Assembly (NCBI GenBank): GCA_036925085.1
Contig: JAUPFP010000146.1
Span: 62,001-126,000 of the forward strand
DNA: 64,000 bases
Origin: Brachycybe producta
Lineage: Eukaryota; Arthropoda; Diplopoda; Playtdesmida; Andrognathidae
Direction: 5' to 3'
Position numbers and translations under genes: made by a program. Every line of letters starts with the position of its first letter. Position 1 is the stretch's first letter. Shown in pieces: positions 47,591-60,239 of the stretch. Below the pieces are notes generated by a model that saw only the letters and a list, made by a program, of their open reading frames with translations, did not search any database and was not told the DNA's origin.

Positions 47591-50500
47591 AAAGTTAAGT
47601 TGAAGATGAATTTGAAGTTGAACTTGAACATGAAGTTGAAGTTAAAGTTGTAGTTAAGTTGAAGTTAAGTTGAAGTTGAAGTTAAGTTTGAAATTGAAGT
47701 TTAAGTTGAATTTGAAGTTAAAATTGAAGTTGAAATTGAAGTTGAAATTGAAGTTGAAATTGAAGTTGAAATTGAAGTTGAAATTGAAGTTGAAATTGAA
47801 GTTGAAATTGAAGTTGAAATTGAAGTTGAAATTGAAGTTGAAATTGAAGTTGAAATTGAAGTTGAAATTGAAGTTAAAATTGAAGTTGAAATTGAAGTTG
47901 AAATTGAAGTTGAAATTGAAGTTGAAATTGAAATTAAAAATGAAGTTGAAATTGAAGTTGAAATTGAAGTTGAAATTGAAGTTGAAATTGAAGTTGAAAT
48001 TGAAGTTGAAATTGAAGTTGAAATTGAAGTTGAAATTGAAGTTGAAATTGAAGTTGAAATTGAAGTTAAAATTGAAGTAGAAATTGAAGTTGAAATTGAA
48101 GTTGAAATTGAAGTTGAATTTGAAGTTAAAAATGAATTTGAACTTGAACTTGAAAGTGAAGTTGAAGTTGAAGTTGAAGTTAAGTTGAAGTTGAAGTTAA
48201 GTTTGAAATTGAAGTTTAAGTTGAATTTGAAGTTAAAATTGAAGTTGAAATTGAAGTTGAAATTGAAGTTGAAATTGAAGTTGAAATTGAAGTTGAAATT
48301 GAAGTTGAAATTGAAGTTGAAATTGAAGTTGAAATTGAAGTTGAAATTGAAGTTGAAATTGAAGTTGAAATTGAAGTTGAAATTGAAGTTGAAATTGAAG
48401 TTGAAATTGAAGTTGAAATTGAAGTTGAAATTGAAGTTGAAATTGAAGTTGAAATTGAAGTTGAAATTGAAGTTGAAATTGAAGTTGAAATTGAAGTTGA
48501 AATTGAAGTTGAAATTGAAGTTGAAATTGAAGTTAAAATTGAAGTTGAAATTGAAGTTGAAATTGAAGTTGAAATTGAAATTAAAACTGAAGTTGAAGTT
48601 TAATTGAAGTTAAGTTGAAGTTGAAGTTAAGTTTGAAATTGAAGTTGAAGTTTAAATTGAAGTTGAAATTGAAATTGAAATTCAAGTTAAAATTGAAGTT
48701 GAAATTGAAGTTAAAATTGAAGTTGAAATTGAAGTTGAAATTGAAGTTGAAATTGAAGTTGAAATTGAAGTTGAAATTGAAGTTAAAATTGAAGTTGAAA
48801 TTGAAATTAAAACTGAAGTTGAAGTTTAATTGAAGTTAAGTTGAAGTTGAAGTTAAGTTTGAAATTGAAGTTTAAGTTGAATTTGAAGTTAAAATTGAAG
48901 TTGAAATTGAAGTTGAAATTGAAGTTGAAATTGAAGTTGAAATTGAAGTTGAAATTGAAGTTGAAATTGAAGTTAAAATTGAAGTTGAAATTGAAGTTGA
49001 AATTGAAGTTGAAATTGAAGTTGAAATTGAAGTTGAAATTGAAGTTGAAATTGAAGTGGAAATTGAAGTTGAAATTGAAGTTAAAATTGAAGTTGAAATT
49101 GAAGTTGAAATTGAAGTTGAAATTGAAGTTGAAATTGAAATTAAAAATGAAGTTGAAATTGAAGTTGAAATTGAAGTTAAAATTGAAGTTGAATTTGAAG
49201 TTGAAATTGAAGTTGAAATTGAAGTTGAAATTGAAGTTGAAATTGAAGTTGAAATTGAAGTTGAAATTGAAGTTGAAAATGATGTTGAAATTGAAGTTGA
49301 AATTGAAGTTGAAATTGAAGTTGAAATTGAAGTTGAAATTGAAGTTGAAATTGAAGTTAAAATTGAAGTTGAAATTGAAGTTGAAATTGAAGTTGAAATT
49401 GAAGTTGAAATTGAAGTTAAAAATGAAGTTGAAATTGAAGTTGAAATTGAAGTTAAAATTGAAGTTGAAATTGAAATTAAAACTGAAGTTGAAGTTTAAT
49501 TGAAGTTAAGTTGAAGTTGAAGTTAAGTTTGAAATTGAAGTTGAAGTTTAAATTGAAGTTGAAATTGAAGTTGAAATTGAAGTTGAAATTGAAGTTGAAA
49601 TTGAAGTTGAAATTGAAGTTGAAATTGAAGTTGAAATTGAAGTTGAAATTGAAGTTGAAATTGAAGTTGAAATTGAAGTTGAAATTGAAGTTGAAATTGA
49701 AGTTGAAATTGAAGTTGAAATTGAAGTTGAAATTGAAGTTGAAATTGAAGTTGAAATTGAAGTTGAAATTGAAGTTGAAATTGAAGTTGAAATTGAAGTT
49801 GAAATTGAAGTTGAAATTGAAGTTGAAATTGAAGTTGAAATTGAAGTTGAAATTGAAGTTAAAATTGAAGTTGAAATTGAAGTTGAAATTGAAGTTGAAA
49901 TTGAAGTTAAAAATGAAGTTGAAATTGAAGTTGAAATTGAAGTTGAAATTGAAGTTGAAATCGAAGTTGAAATTGAAGTTGAAATTGAAGTTGAAATTGA
50001 AGTTGAAATTGAAGTTAAAATTGAAGTTGAAATTGAAGTTGAAATTGAAGTTAAAATTGAAGTTGAAATTGAAGTTGAAATTGAAATTAAAACTGAAGTT
50101 GAAGTTTAATTGAAGTTAAGTTGAAGTTGAAGTTAAGTTTGAAATTGAAGTTGAAGTTTAAATTGAAGTTGAAATTGAAATTGAAATTCAAGTTAAAATT
50201 GAAGTTGAAATTGAAGTTAAAATTGAAGTTGAAATTGAAGTTGAAATTGAAGTTGAAATTGAAGTTGAAATTGAAGTTGAAATTGAAGTTAAAATTGAAG
50301 TTGAAATTGAAATTAAAACTGAAGTTGAAGTTTAATTGAAGTTAAGTTGAAGTTGAAGTTAAGTTTGAAATTGAAGTTTAAGTTGAATTTGAAGTTAAAA
50401 TTGAAGTTGAAATTGAAGTTGAAATTGAAGTTGAAATTGAAGTTGAAATTGAAGTTGAAATTGAAGTTAAAATTGAAGTTGAAATTGAAGTTGAAATTGA

Positions 50501-50685
50501 AGTTGAAATTGAAGTTGAAATTGAAGTTGAAATTGAAGTTGAAATTGAAGTGGAAATTGAAGTTGAAATTGAAGTTAAAATTGAAGTTGAAATTGAAGTT
50601 GAAATTGAAGTTGAAATTGAAGTTGAAATTGAAGTTGAAATTGAAGTTGAAATTGAAGTTAAAAATGAATTTGAACTTGAACTTG
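47591..50685 (+). repeat. Family C short unit S1 (3,095 bp)
   Basis: From boundary word at 47,591 to boundary word at 50,686. Modules are at 47,670, 48,185, 48,615, 48,841, 49,511, 50,121 and 50,347. The first four match the start of L1 and L2. The unit then has a private 49,511 module with a 25-copy perfect run (49,555-49,854) and GAAATCGAAG near 49,960. All modules recur in S2 at an offset of 7,941-7,953 bp. Confidence 0.8.
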
Positions 50686-53600
50686 AAAGTTAAGTTGAAG
50701 ATGAATTTGAAGTTGAACTTGAACATGAAGTTGAAGTTAAAGTTGTAGTTAAGTTGAAGTTAAGTTGAAGTTGAAGTTAAGTTTGAAATTGAAGTTTAAG
50801 TTGAATTTGAAGTTAAAATTGAAGTTGAAATTGAAGTTGAAATTGAAGTTGAAATTGAAGTTGAAATTGAAGTTGAAATTGAAGTTGAAATTGAAGTTGA
50901 AATTGAAGTTGAAATTGAAGTTGAAATTGAAGTTGAAATTGAAGTTGAAATTGAAGTTAAAATTGAAGTTGAAATTGAAGTTGAAATTGAAGTTGAAATT
51001 GAAGTTGAAATTGAAATTAAAAATGAAGTTGAAATTGAAGTTGAAATTGAAGTTGAAATTGAAGTTGAAATTGAAGTTGAAATTGAAGTTGAAATTGAAG
51101 TTGAAATTGAAGTTGAAATTGAAGTTGAAATTGAAGTTGAAATTGAAGTTAAAATTGAAGTAGAAATTGAAGTTGAAATTGAAGTTGAAATTGAAGTTGA
51201 ATTTGAAGTTAAAAATGAATTTGAACTTGAACTTGAAAGTGAAGTTGAAGTTGAAGTTGAAGTTAAGTTGAAGTTGAAGTTAAGTTTGAAATTGAAGTTT
51301 AAGTTGAATTTGAAGTTAAAATTGAAGTTGAAATTGAAGTTGAAATTGAAGTTGAAATTGAAGTTGAAATTGAAGTTGAAATTGAAGTTGAAATTGAAGT
51401 TGAAATTGAAGTTGAAATTGAAGTTGAAATTGAAGTTGAAATTGAAGTTGAAATTGAAGTTGAAATTGAAGTTGAAATTGAAGTTGAAATTGAAGTTGAA
51501 ATTGAAGTTGAAATTGAAGTTGAAATTGAAGTTGAAATTGAAGTTGAAATTGAAGTTGAAATTGAAGTTGAAATTGAAGTTGAAATTGAAGTTGAAATTG
51601 AAGTTAAAATTGAAGTTGAAATTGAAGTTGAAATTGAAGTTGAAATTGAAATTAAAACTGAAGTTGAAGTTTAATTGAAGTTAAGTTGAAGTTGAAGTTA
51701 AGTTTGAAATTGAAGTTGAAGTTTAAATTGAAGTTGAAATTGAAATTGAAATTCAAGTTAAAATTGAAGTTGAAATTGAAGTTAAAATTGAAGTTGAAAT
51801 TGAAGTTGAAATTGAAGTTGAAATTGAAGTTGAAATTGAAGTTGAAATTGAAGTTAAAATTGAAGTTGAAATTGAAATTAAAACTGAAGTTGAAGTTTAA
51901 TTGAAGTTAAGTTGAAGTTGAAGTTAAGTTTGAAATTGAAGTTTAAGTTGAATTTGAAGTTAAAATTGAAGTTGAAATTGAAGTTGAAATTGAAGTTGAA
52001 ATTGAAGTTGAAATTGAAGTTGAAATTGAAGTTGAAATTGAAGTTGAAATTGAATTGAAGTTGAAATTGAAGTTGAAATTGAAGTTGAAATTGAAGTTGA
52101 AATTGAAGTTGAAATTGAAGTTGAAATTGAAGTTGAAATTGAAGTTGAAATTGAAGTTGAAATTGAAGTTGAAATTGAAGTTAAAATTGAAGTTGAAATT
52201 GAAGTTGAAATTGAAGTTGAAATTGAAGTTGAAATTGAAGTTAAAATGAAGTTGAAATTGAAGTTGAAATTGAAGTTGAAATTGAAGTTAAAATTGAAGT
52301 TTGAAATTGAAATTAAAACTGAAGTTGAAGTTTAATTGAAGTTAAGTTGAAGTTGAAGTTAAGTTTGAAATTGAAGTTGAAGTTTAAATTGAAGTTGAAA
52401 TTGAAATTGAAATTCAAGTTAAAATTGAAGTTGAAATTGAAGTTAAAATTGAAGTTGAAATTGAAGTTGAAATTGAAGTTGAAATTGAAGTTGAAATTGA
52501 AGTTAAAATTGAAGTTGAAATTGAAATTAAAACTGAAGTTGAAGTTTAATTGAAGTTAAGTTGATGTTGAAGTTAAGTTTGAAATTGAAGTTAAGTTGAA
52601 TTTGAAGTTAAAATTGAAGTTGAAATTGAAGTTGAAATTGAAGTTGAAATTGAAGTTAAAATTGAAGTTGAAATTGAAGTTGAAATTGAAGTTGAAATTG
52701 AAGTTGAAATTGAAGTTGAAATTGAAGTGGAAATTGAAGTTGAAATGAAGTTAAAATTGAAGTTGAAATTGAAGTTGAAATTGAAGTTGAAATTGAAGTT
52801 GAAATTGAAATTAAAAATGAAGTTGAAATTGAAGTTGAAATTGAAGTTGAAATTGAAGTTAAAATTGAAGTTGAATTTGAAGTTGAAATTGAAGTTGAAA
52901 TTGAAGTTGAAATTGAAGTTGAAATTGAAGTTGAAATTGAAGTTGAAAATGATGTTGAAATTGAAGTTGAAATTGAAGTTGAAATTGAAGTTGAAATTGA
53001 AGTTGAAATTGAAGTTGAAATTGAAGTTAAAATTGAAGTTGAAATTGAAGTTGAAATTGAAGTTGAAATTGAAGTTGAAATTGAAGTTAAAAATGAAGTT
53101 GAAATTGATGTTGAAATTGAAGTTGAAATTGAAGTTTAAATTGAAGTTAAAATTGAAGTTGAAATTGAAATTAAAACTGAAGTTGAAGTTTAATTGAAGT
53201 TAAGTTGAAGTTGAAGTTAAGTTTGAAATTGAAGTTGAAGTTTAAATTGAAGTTGAAATTGAAGTTGAAATTGAAGTTGAAATTGAAGTTGAATTGAAGT
53301 TGAAATTGAAGTTGAATTGAAGTTGAAATTGAAGTTGAAATTGAAGTTGAAATTGAAGTTGAAATTGAAGTTGAAATTGAAATTAAAACTGAAGTTGAAG
53401 TTTAATTGAAGTTAAGTTGAAGTTGAAGTTAAGTTTGAAATTGAAGTTGAAGTTTAAATTGAAGTTGAAATTGAAATTGAAATTCAAGTTAAAATTGAAG
53501 TTGAAATTGAAGTTAAAATTGAAGTTGAAATTGAAGTTGAAATTGAAGTTGAAATGAAGTTGAAATTGAAGTTGAAATTGAAGTTAAAATTGAAGTTGAA

Positions 53601-55531
53601 ATTGAAATTAAAACTGAAGTTGAAGTTTAATTGAAGTTAAGTTGAAGTTGAAGTTAAGTTTGAAATTGAAGTTTAAGTTGAATTTGAAGTTAAAATTGAA
53701 GTTGAAATTGAAGTTGAAATTGAAGTTGAAATTGAAGTTGAAATTGAAGTTGAAATTGAAGTTGAAATTGAAGTTGAAATTGAAGTTGAAATTGAAGTTG
53801 AAATTGAAGTTGAAATTGAAGTTGAAATTGAAGTTGAAATTGAAGTTGAAATTGAAGTTGAAATTGAAGTTGAAATTGAAGTTGAAATTGAAGTTGAAAT
53901 TGAAGTTGAAATTGAAGTTAAAATTGAAGTGAAATTGAAGTTGAAATTGAAGTTGAAATTGAAGTTGAAATTGAAGTTAAAAATGAAGTTGAAATTGAAG
54001 TTGAAATTGAAGTTGAAATTGAAGTTAAAATTGAAGTTGAAATTGAAATTAAAACTGAAGTTGAAGTTTAATTGAAGTTAAGTGAAGTTGAAGTTAAGTT
54101 TGAAATTGAAGTTGAAGTTTAAATTGAAGTTGAAATTGAAATTGAAATTCAAGTTAAAATTGAAGTTGAAATTGAAGTTAAAATTGAAGTCGAAATTGAA
54201 GTTGAAATTGAAGTTGAAATTGAAGTTGAAATTGAAGTTAAAATTGAAGTTGAAATTGAAATTAAAACTGAAGTTGAAGTTTAATTGAAGTTAAGTTGAA
54301 GTTGAAGTTAAGTTTGAAATTGAAGTTTAAGTTGAATTTGAAGTTAAAATTGAAGTTGAAATTGAAGTTGAAATTGAAGTTGAAATTGAAGTTAAAATTG
54401 AAGTTGAAATTGAAGTTGAAATTGAAGTTGAAATTGAAGTTGAAATTGAAGTTGAAATTGAAGTGGAAATTGAAGTTGAAATTGAAGTTAAAATTGAAGT
54501 TGAAATTGAAGTTGAAATTGAAGTTGAAATTGAAGTTGAAATTGAAATTAAAAATGAAGTTGAAATTGAAGTTGAAATTGAAGTTGAAATTGAAGTTAAA
54601 ATTGAAGTTGAATTTGAAGTTGAAATTGAAGTTGAAATTGAAGTTGAAATTGAAGTTGAAATTGAAGTTGAAATTGAAGTTGAAAATGATGTTGAAATTG
54701 AAGTTGAAATTGAAGTTGAAATTGAAGTTGAAATTGAAGTTGAAATTGAAGTTGAAATTGAAGTTAAAATTGAAGTTGAAATTGAAGTTGAAATTGAAGT
54801 TGAAATTGAAGTTGAAATTGAAGTTAAAAATGAAGTTGAAATTGAAGTTGAAATTGAAGTTGAAATTGAAGTTTAAATTGAAGTTAAAATTGAAGTTGAA
54901 ATTGAAATTAAAACTGAAGTTGAAGTTTAATTGAAGTTAAGTTGAAGTTGAAGTTAAGTTTGAAATTGAAGTTGAAGTTTAAATTGAAGTTGAAATTGAA
55001 GTTGAAATTGAAGTTGAAATTGAAGTTGAAATTGAAGTTGAAATTGAAGTTGAAATTGAAGTTGAAATTGAAGTTGAAATTGAAGTTGAAATTGAAGTTG
55101 AAATTGAAGTTGAAATTGAAGTTGAAATTGAAGTTGAAATTGAAGTTGAAATTGAAGTTGAAATTGAAGTTGAAATTGAAGTTGAAATTGAAGTTGAAAT
55201 TGAAGTTGAAATTGAAGTTGAAATTGAAGTTAAAATTGAAGTAGAAATTGAAGTTGAAATTGAAGTTGAAATTGAAGTTGAAATTGAAGTTAAAAATGAA
55301 TTTGAACTTGAACTTGAAAGTGAAGTTGAAGTTGAAGTTGAAGTTAAGTTGAAGTTGAAGTTAAGTTTGAAATTGAAGTTTAAGTTGAATTTGAAGTTAA
55401 AATTGAAGTTGAAATTGAAGTTGAAATTGAAGTTGAAATTGAAGTTGAAATTGAAGTTGAAATTGAAGTTGAAATTGAAGTTGAAATTGAAGTTGAAATT
55501 GAAGTTAAAAATGAATTTGAACTTGAACTTG
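50686..55531 (+). repeat. Family C long unit L2 (4,846 bp)
   Basis: Same module order as L1, including the inner tandem duplication (cassettes at 51,686, 52,347, 53,417, 53,642, 54,082, 54,296, 54,942 and 55,349). The middle carries a cluster of 1-bp indels (separate entry), which accounts for much of the 26-bp length difference from L1. The closing boundary word appears at 55,532 with one substitution (GTTAAATTG). Confidence 0.8.
52050..54090 (+). repeat. Indel cluster inside L2
   Basis: Single-base losses or gains break the 12-bp phase: GAAATTGAATTGAAG (about 52,047), GTTAAAATGAAG (about 52,242), GAAGTTTGAAATTG (about 52,299), GAAGTTAAGTTG in a cassette that elsewhere has GTTTAAG (about 52,589), GAAATGAAG (about 52,743 and 53,553), GTTGAATTGAAG (about 53,290 and 53,311), GAAGTGAAATTG (about 53,927) and GTTAAGTGAAG (about 54,079). 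The homologous stretch in L1 (about 44.1-46.15 kb) and the flanks of L2 are clean. Confidence 0.8.
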
Positions 55532-58500
55532 AAAGTTAAATTGAAGATGAATTTGAAGTTGAACTTGAACATGAAGTTGAAGTTAAAGTTGTAGTTAAGT
55601 TGAAGTTAAGTTGAAGTTGAAGTTAAGTTTGAAATTGAAGTTTAAGTTGAATTTGAAGTTAAAATTGAAGTTGAAATTGAAGTTGAAATTGAAGTTGAAA
55701 TTGAAGTTGAAATTGAAGTTGAAATTGAAGTTGAAATTGAAGTTGAAATTGAAGTTGAAATTGAAGTTGAAATTGAAGTTGAAATTGAAGTTGAAATTGA
55801 AGTTGAAATTGAAGTTAAAATTGAAGTTGAAATTGAAGTTGAAATTGAAGTTGAAATTGAAGTTGAAATTGAAATTAAAAATGAAGTTGAAATTGAAGTT
55901 GAAATTGAAGTTGAAATTGAAGTTGAAATTGAAGTTGAAATTGAAGTTGAAATTGAAGTTGAAATTGAAGTTGAAATTGAAGTTGAAATTGAAGTTGAAA
56001 TTGAAGTTGAAATTGAAGTTAAAATTGAAGTAGAAATTGAAGTTGAAATTGAAGTTGAAATTGAAGTTGAATTTGAAGTTAAAAATGAATTTGAACTTGA
56101 ACTTGAAAGTGAAGTTGAAGTTGAAGTTGAAGTTAAGTTGAAGTTGAAGTTAAGTTTGAAATTGAAGTTTAAGTTGAATTTGAAGTTAAAATTGAAGTTG
56201 AAATTGAAGTTGAAATTGAAGTTGAAATTGAAGTTGAAATTGAAGTTGAAATTGAAGTTGAAATTGAAGTTGAAATTGAAGTTGAAATTGAAGTTGAAAT
56301 TGAAGTTGAAATTGAAGTTGAAATTGAAGTTGAAATTGAAGTTGAAATTGAAGTTGAAATTGAAGTTGAAATTGAAGTTGAAATTGAAGTTGAAATTGAA
56401 GTTGAAATTGAAGTTGAAATTGAAGTTGAAATTGAAGTTGAAATTGAAGTTGAAATTGAAGTTGAAATTGAAGTTAAAATTGAAGTTGAAATTGAAGTTG
56501 AAATTGAAGTTGAAATTGAAATTAAAACTGAAGTTGAAGTTTAATTGAAGTTAAGTTGAAGTTGAAGTTAAGTTTGAAATTGAAGTTGAAGTTTAAATTG
56601 AAGTTGAAATTGAAATTGAAATTCAAGTTAAAATTGAAGTTGAAATTGAAGTTAAAATTGAAGTTGAAATTGAAGTTGAAATTGAAGTTGAAATTGAAGT
56701 TGAAATTGAAGTTGAAATTGAAGTTAAAATTGAAGTTGAAATTGAAATTAAAACTGAAGTTGAAGTTTAATTGAAGTTAAGTTGAAGTTGAAGTTAAGTT
56801 TGAAATTGAAGTTTAAGTTGAATTTGAAGTTAAAATTGAAGTTGAAATTGAAGTTGAAATTGAAGTTGAAATTGAAGTTGAAATTGAAGTTGAAATTGAA
56901 GTTGAAATTGAAGTTAAAATTGAAGTTGAAATTGAAGTTGAAATTGAAGTTGAAATTGAAGTTGAAATTGAAGTTGAAATTGAAGTTGAAATTGAAGTGG
57001 AAATTGAAGTTGAAATTGAAGTTAAAATTGAAGTTGAAATTGAAGTTGAAATTGAAGTTGAAATTGAAGTTGAAATTGAAATTAAAAATGAAGTTGAAAT
57101 TGAAGTTGAAATTGAAGTTAAAATTGAAGTTGAATTTGAAGTTGAAATTGAAGTTGAAATTGAAGTTGAAATTGAAGTTGAAATTGAAGTTGAAATTGAA
57201 GTTGAAATTGAAGTTGAAAATGATGTTGAAATTGAAGTTGAAATTGAAGTTGAAATTGAAGTTGAAATTGAAGTTGAAATTGAAGTTGAAATTGAAGTTA
57301 AAATTGAAGTTGAAATTGAAGTTGAAATTGAAGTTGAAATTGAAGTTGAAATTGAAGTTAAAAATGAAGTTGAAATTGAAGTTGAAATTGAAGTTAAAAT
57401 TGAAGTTGAAATTGAAATTAAAACTGAAGTTGAAGTTTAATTGAAGTTAAGTTGAAGTTGAAGTTAAGTTTGAAATTGAAGTTGAAGTTTAAATTGAAGT
57501 TGAAATTGAAGTTGAAATTGAAGTTGAAATTGAAGTTGAAATTGAAGTTGAAATTGAAGTTGAAATTGAAGTTGAAATTGAAGTTGAAATTGAAGTTGAA
57601 ATTGAAGTTGAAATTGAAGTTGAAATTGAAGTTGAAATTGAAGTTGAAATTGAAGTTGAAATTGAAGTTGAAATTGAAGTTGAAATTGAAGTTGAAATTG
57701 AAGTTGAAATTGAAGTTGAAATTGAAGTTGAAATTGAAGTTGAAATTGAAGTTGAAATTGAAGTTGAAATTGAAGTTGAAATTGAAGTTGAAATTGAAGT
57801 TAAAATTGAAGTTGAAATTGAAGTTGAAATTGAAGTTGAAATTGAAGTTAAAAATGAAGTTGAAATTGAAGTTGAAATTGAAGTTGAAATTGAAGTTGAA
57901 ATCGAAGTTGAAATTGAAGTTGAAATTGAAGTTGAAATTGAAGTTGAAATTGAAGTTAAAATTGAAGTTGAAATTGAAGTTGAAATTGAAGTTAAAATTG
58001 AAGTTGAAATTGAAGTTGAAATTGAAATTAAAACTGAAGTTGAAGTTTAATTGAAGTTAAGTTGAAGTTGAAGTTAAGTTTGAAATTGAAGTTGAAGTTT
58101 AAATTGAAGTTGAAATTGAAATTGAAATTCAAGTTAAAATTGAAGTTGAAATTGAAGTTAAAATTGAAGTTGAAATTGAAGTTGAAATTGAAGTTGAAAT
58201 TGAAGTTGAAATTGAAGTTGAAATTGAAGTTAAAATTGAAGTTGAAATTGAAATTAAAACTGAAGTTGAAGTTTAATTGAAGTTAAGTTGAAGTTGAAGT
58301 TAAGTTTGAAATTGAAGTTTAAGTTGAATTTGAAGTTAAAATTGAAGTTGAAATTGAAGTTGAAATTGAAGTTGAAATTGAAGTTGAAATTGAAGTTGAA
58401 ATTGAAGTTAAAATTGAAGTTGAAATTGAAGTTGAAATTGAAGTTGAAATTGAAGTTGAAATTGAAGTTGAAATTGAAGTTGAAATTGAAGTGGAAATTG

Positions 58501-58945
58501 AAGTTGAAATTGAAGTTAAAATTGAAGTTGAAATTGAAGTTGAAATTGAAGTTGAAATTGAAGTTGAAATTGAAGTTGAAATTGAAATTAAAAATGAAGT
58601 TGAAATTGAAGTTGAAATTGAAGTTGAAATTGAAGTTAAAATTGAAGTTGAATTTGAAGTTGAAATTGAAGTTGAAATTGAAGTTGAAATTGAAGTTGAA
58701 ATTGAAGTTGAAATTGAAGTTGAAATTGAAGTTGAAAATGATGTTGAAATTGAAGTTGAAATTGAAGTTGAAATTGAAGTTGAAATTGAAGTTGAAATTG
58801 AAGTTGAAATTGAAGTTAAAATTGAAGTTGAAATTGAAGTTGAAATTGAAGTTGAAATTGAAGTTGAAATTGAAGTTAAAAATGAAGTTGAAATTGAAGT
58901 TGAAATTGAAGTTTAAATTGAAGTTAAAATTGAAGTTGAAATTGA
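55532..58945 (+). repeat. Family C short unit S2 (hybrid 3' end)
   Basis: Modules at 55,611, 56,138, 56,556, 56,782, 57,452, 58,062 and 58,288 match S1 at a 7,941-7,953-bp offset, including the 25-copy run (57,496-57,795) and GAAATCGAAG near 57,902. From about 58,580 it leaves the S1 pattern and instead follows the GAAATTAAAAATGAAG and GAAAATGATGTTG words of the 44,601-type module. It stops at GAAATTAAGTTGAAATTG near 58,946 without the usual boundary word. Confidence 0.75.
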
Positions 58946-59172
58946 AATTAAGTTGAAATTGAAGTTGAAATTGAAGTTGAAATTGAAGTTGAAATTGAAG
59001 TTGAAATTGAAGTTGAAATTGAAGTTAAAATTGAAGTTAAAATTGAAGTTGAAATTGAAGTTGAAATTGAAGTTGAAATTGAAGTTGAACTTGAACATGA
59101 AGTTGAAGTTAAAGTTGAAGTTAAGTTTGAAGTTAAAGTTGAAGTTAAAGTTGAAGTTAAGTTGAAGTTAAG
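58946..59172 (+). repeat. Short family B bridge
   Basis: A run with two GTTAAAATTG variants, then GAACTTGAACATGAAG (about 59,087) and a GAAGTTAAAGTT spacer. These are family B signatures, here inserted between family C and J2. A private AAGTTTGAAGTTAAAG variant occurs near 59,124. Confidence 0.6.
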
Positions 59173-60239
59173 TTGAAGTTGAAGTTAAGTTTGAAATTGA
59201 AGTTTAAGTTGAATTTGAAGTTGAAATTGAAGTTGAATTTGAAGTTAAAATTGAAGTTGAAATTGAAGTTGAAATTGAAGTTGAAATTGAAGTTGAAATT
59301 GAAGTTGAAATTGAAGTTGAAATTGAAGTTGAAATTGAAGTTGAAATTGAAGTTGAAATTGAAGTTGAAATTGAAGTTGAAATTGAAGTTGAAATTGAAG
59401 TTAAAATTGAAGTTGAAATTGAAGTTGAAATTGAAGTTGAAATTGAAGTTGAAATTGAAGTTGAAATTGAAGTTAAAAATGAAGTTGAAATTGAAGTTGA
59501 AATTGAAGTTGAAATTGAAGTTGAAATCGAAGTTGAAATTGAAGTTGAAATTGAAGTTGAAATTGAAGTTGAAATTGAAGTTAAAATTGAAGTTGAAATT
59601 GAAGTTGAAATTGAAGTTAAAATTGAAGTTGAAATTGAAGTTGAAATTGAAATTAAAACTGAAGTTGAAGTTTAATTGAAGTTAAGTTGAAGTTGAAGTT
59701 AAGTTTGAAATTGAAGTTGAAGTTTAAATTGAAGTTGAAATTGAAATTGAAATTCAAGTTAAAATTGAAGTTGAAATTGAAGTTAAAATTGAAGTTGAAA
59801 TTGAAGTTGAAATTGAAGTTAAAATTGAAGTTGAAATTGAAGTTGAAATTGACATTGAAATTGAAGTTGAAATTGAAGTTGAAATTGAAGTTGAAATTGA
59901 AGTTGAAATTGAAGTTGAAATTGAAGTTGAAATTGAAGTTGAAATCGAAGTTGAAATTGAAGTTGAAATTGAAGTTGAAATTGAAGTTGAAACTGAAGTT
60001 GAAATTGAAATTGAAATTGAAGTTGAAGTTGAAAGTGAAGTTGAAATTGAAGATGAAATTGAAGTTAAAATTGAAGTTGAATTTGAAGTTGAATTTGAAA
60101 TTGAACTTGAAAGTGAAGTTGAAGTTGAAGTTGAAGTTAAGTTGAAGATGAATTTGAAGTTGAACTTGAAAGTCAAGTTGAAGTTGAAGTTGAAATTAAG
60201 TTGAAGTTGAAGATAAGTTTGAAATTGAAGTTTAAGTTG
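59173..60239 (+). repeat. Junction module J2 (second copy of J1)
   Basis: Cassette at 59,173, a run with GAAATCGAAG (about 59,525) and the ending GAAATTAAAACTGAAG (about 59,647). The J unit from 59,687 has ATTGACATTGAAATTG (about 59,850), GAAATCGAAG (about 59,943), GAAACTGAAG (about 59,992), GAAGATGAAATTG (about 60,048), GAAAGTCAAGTTG (about 60,168) and GAAGATAAGTTTG (about 60,209). J1 shows the same words in the same order about 42.5-42.7 kb upstream. In both cases family B follows. Confidence 0.75.
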
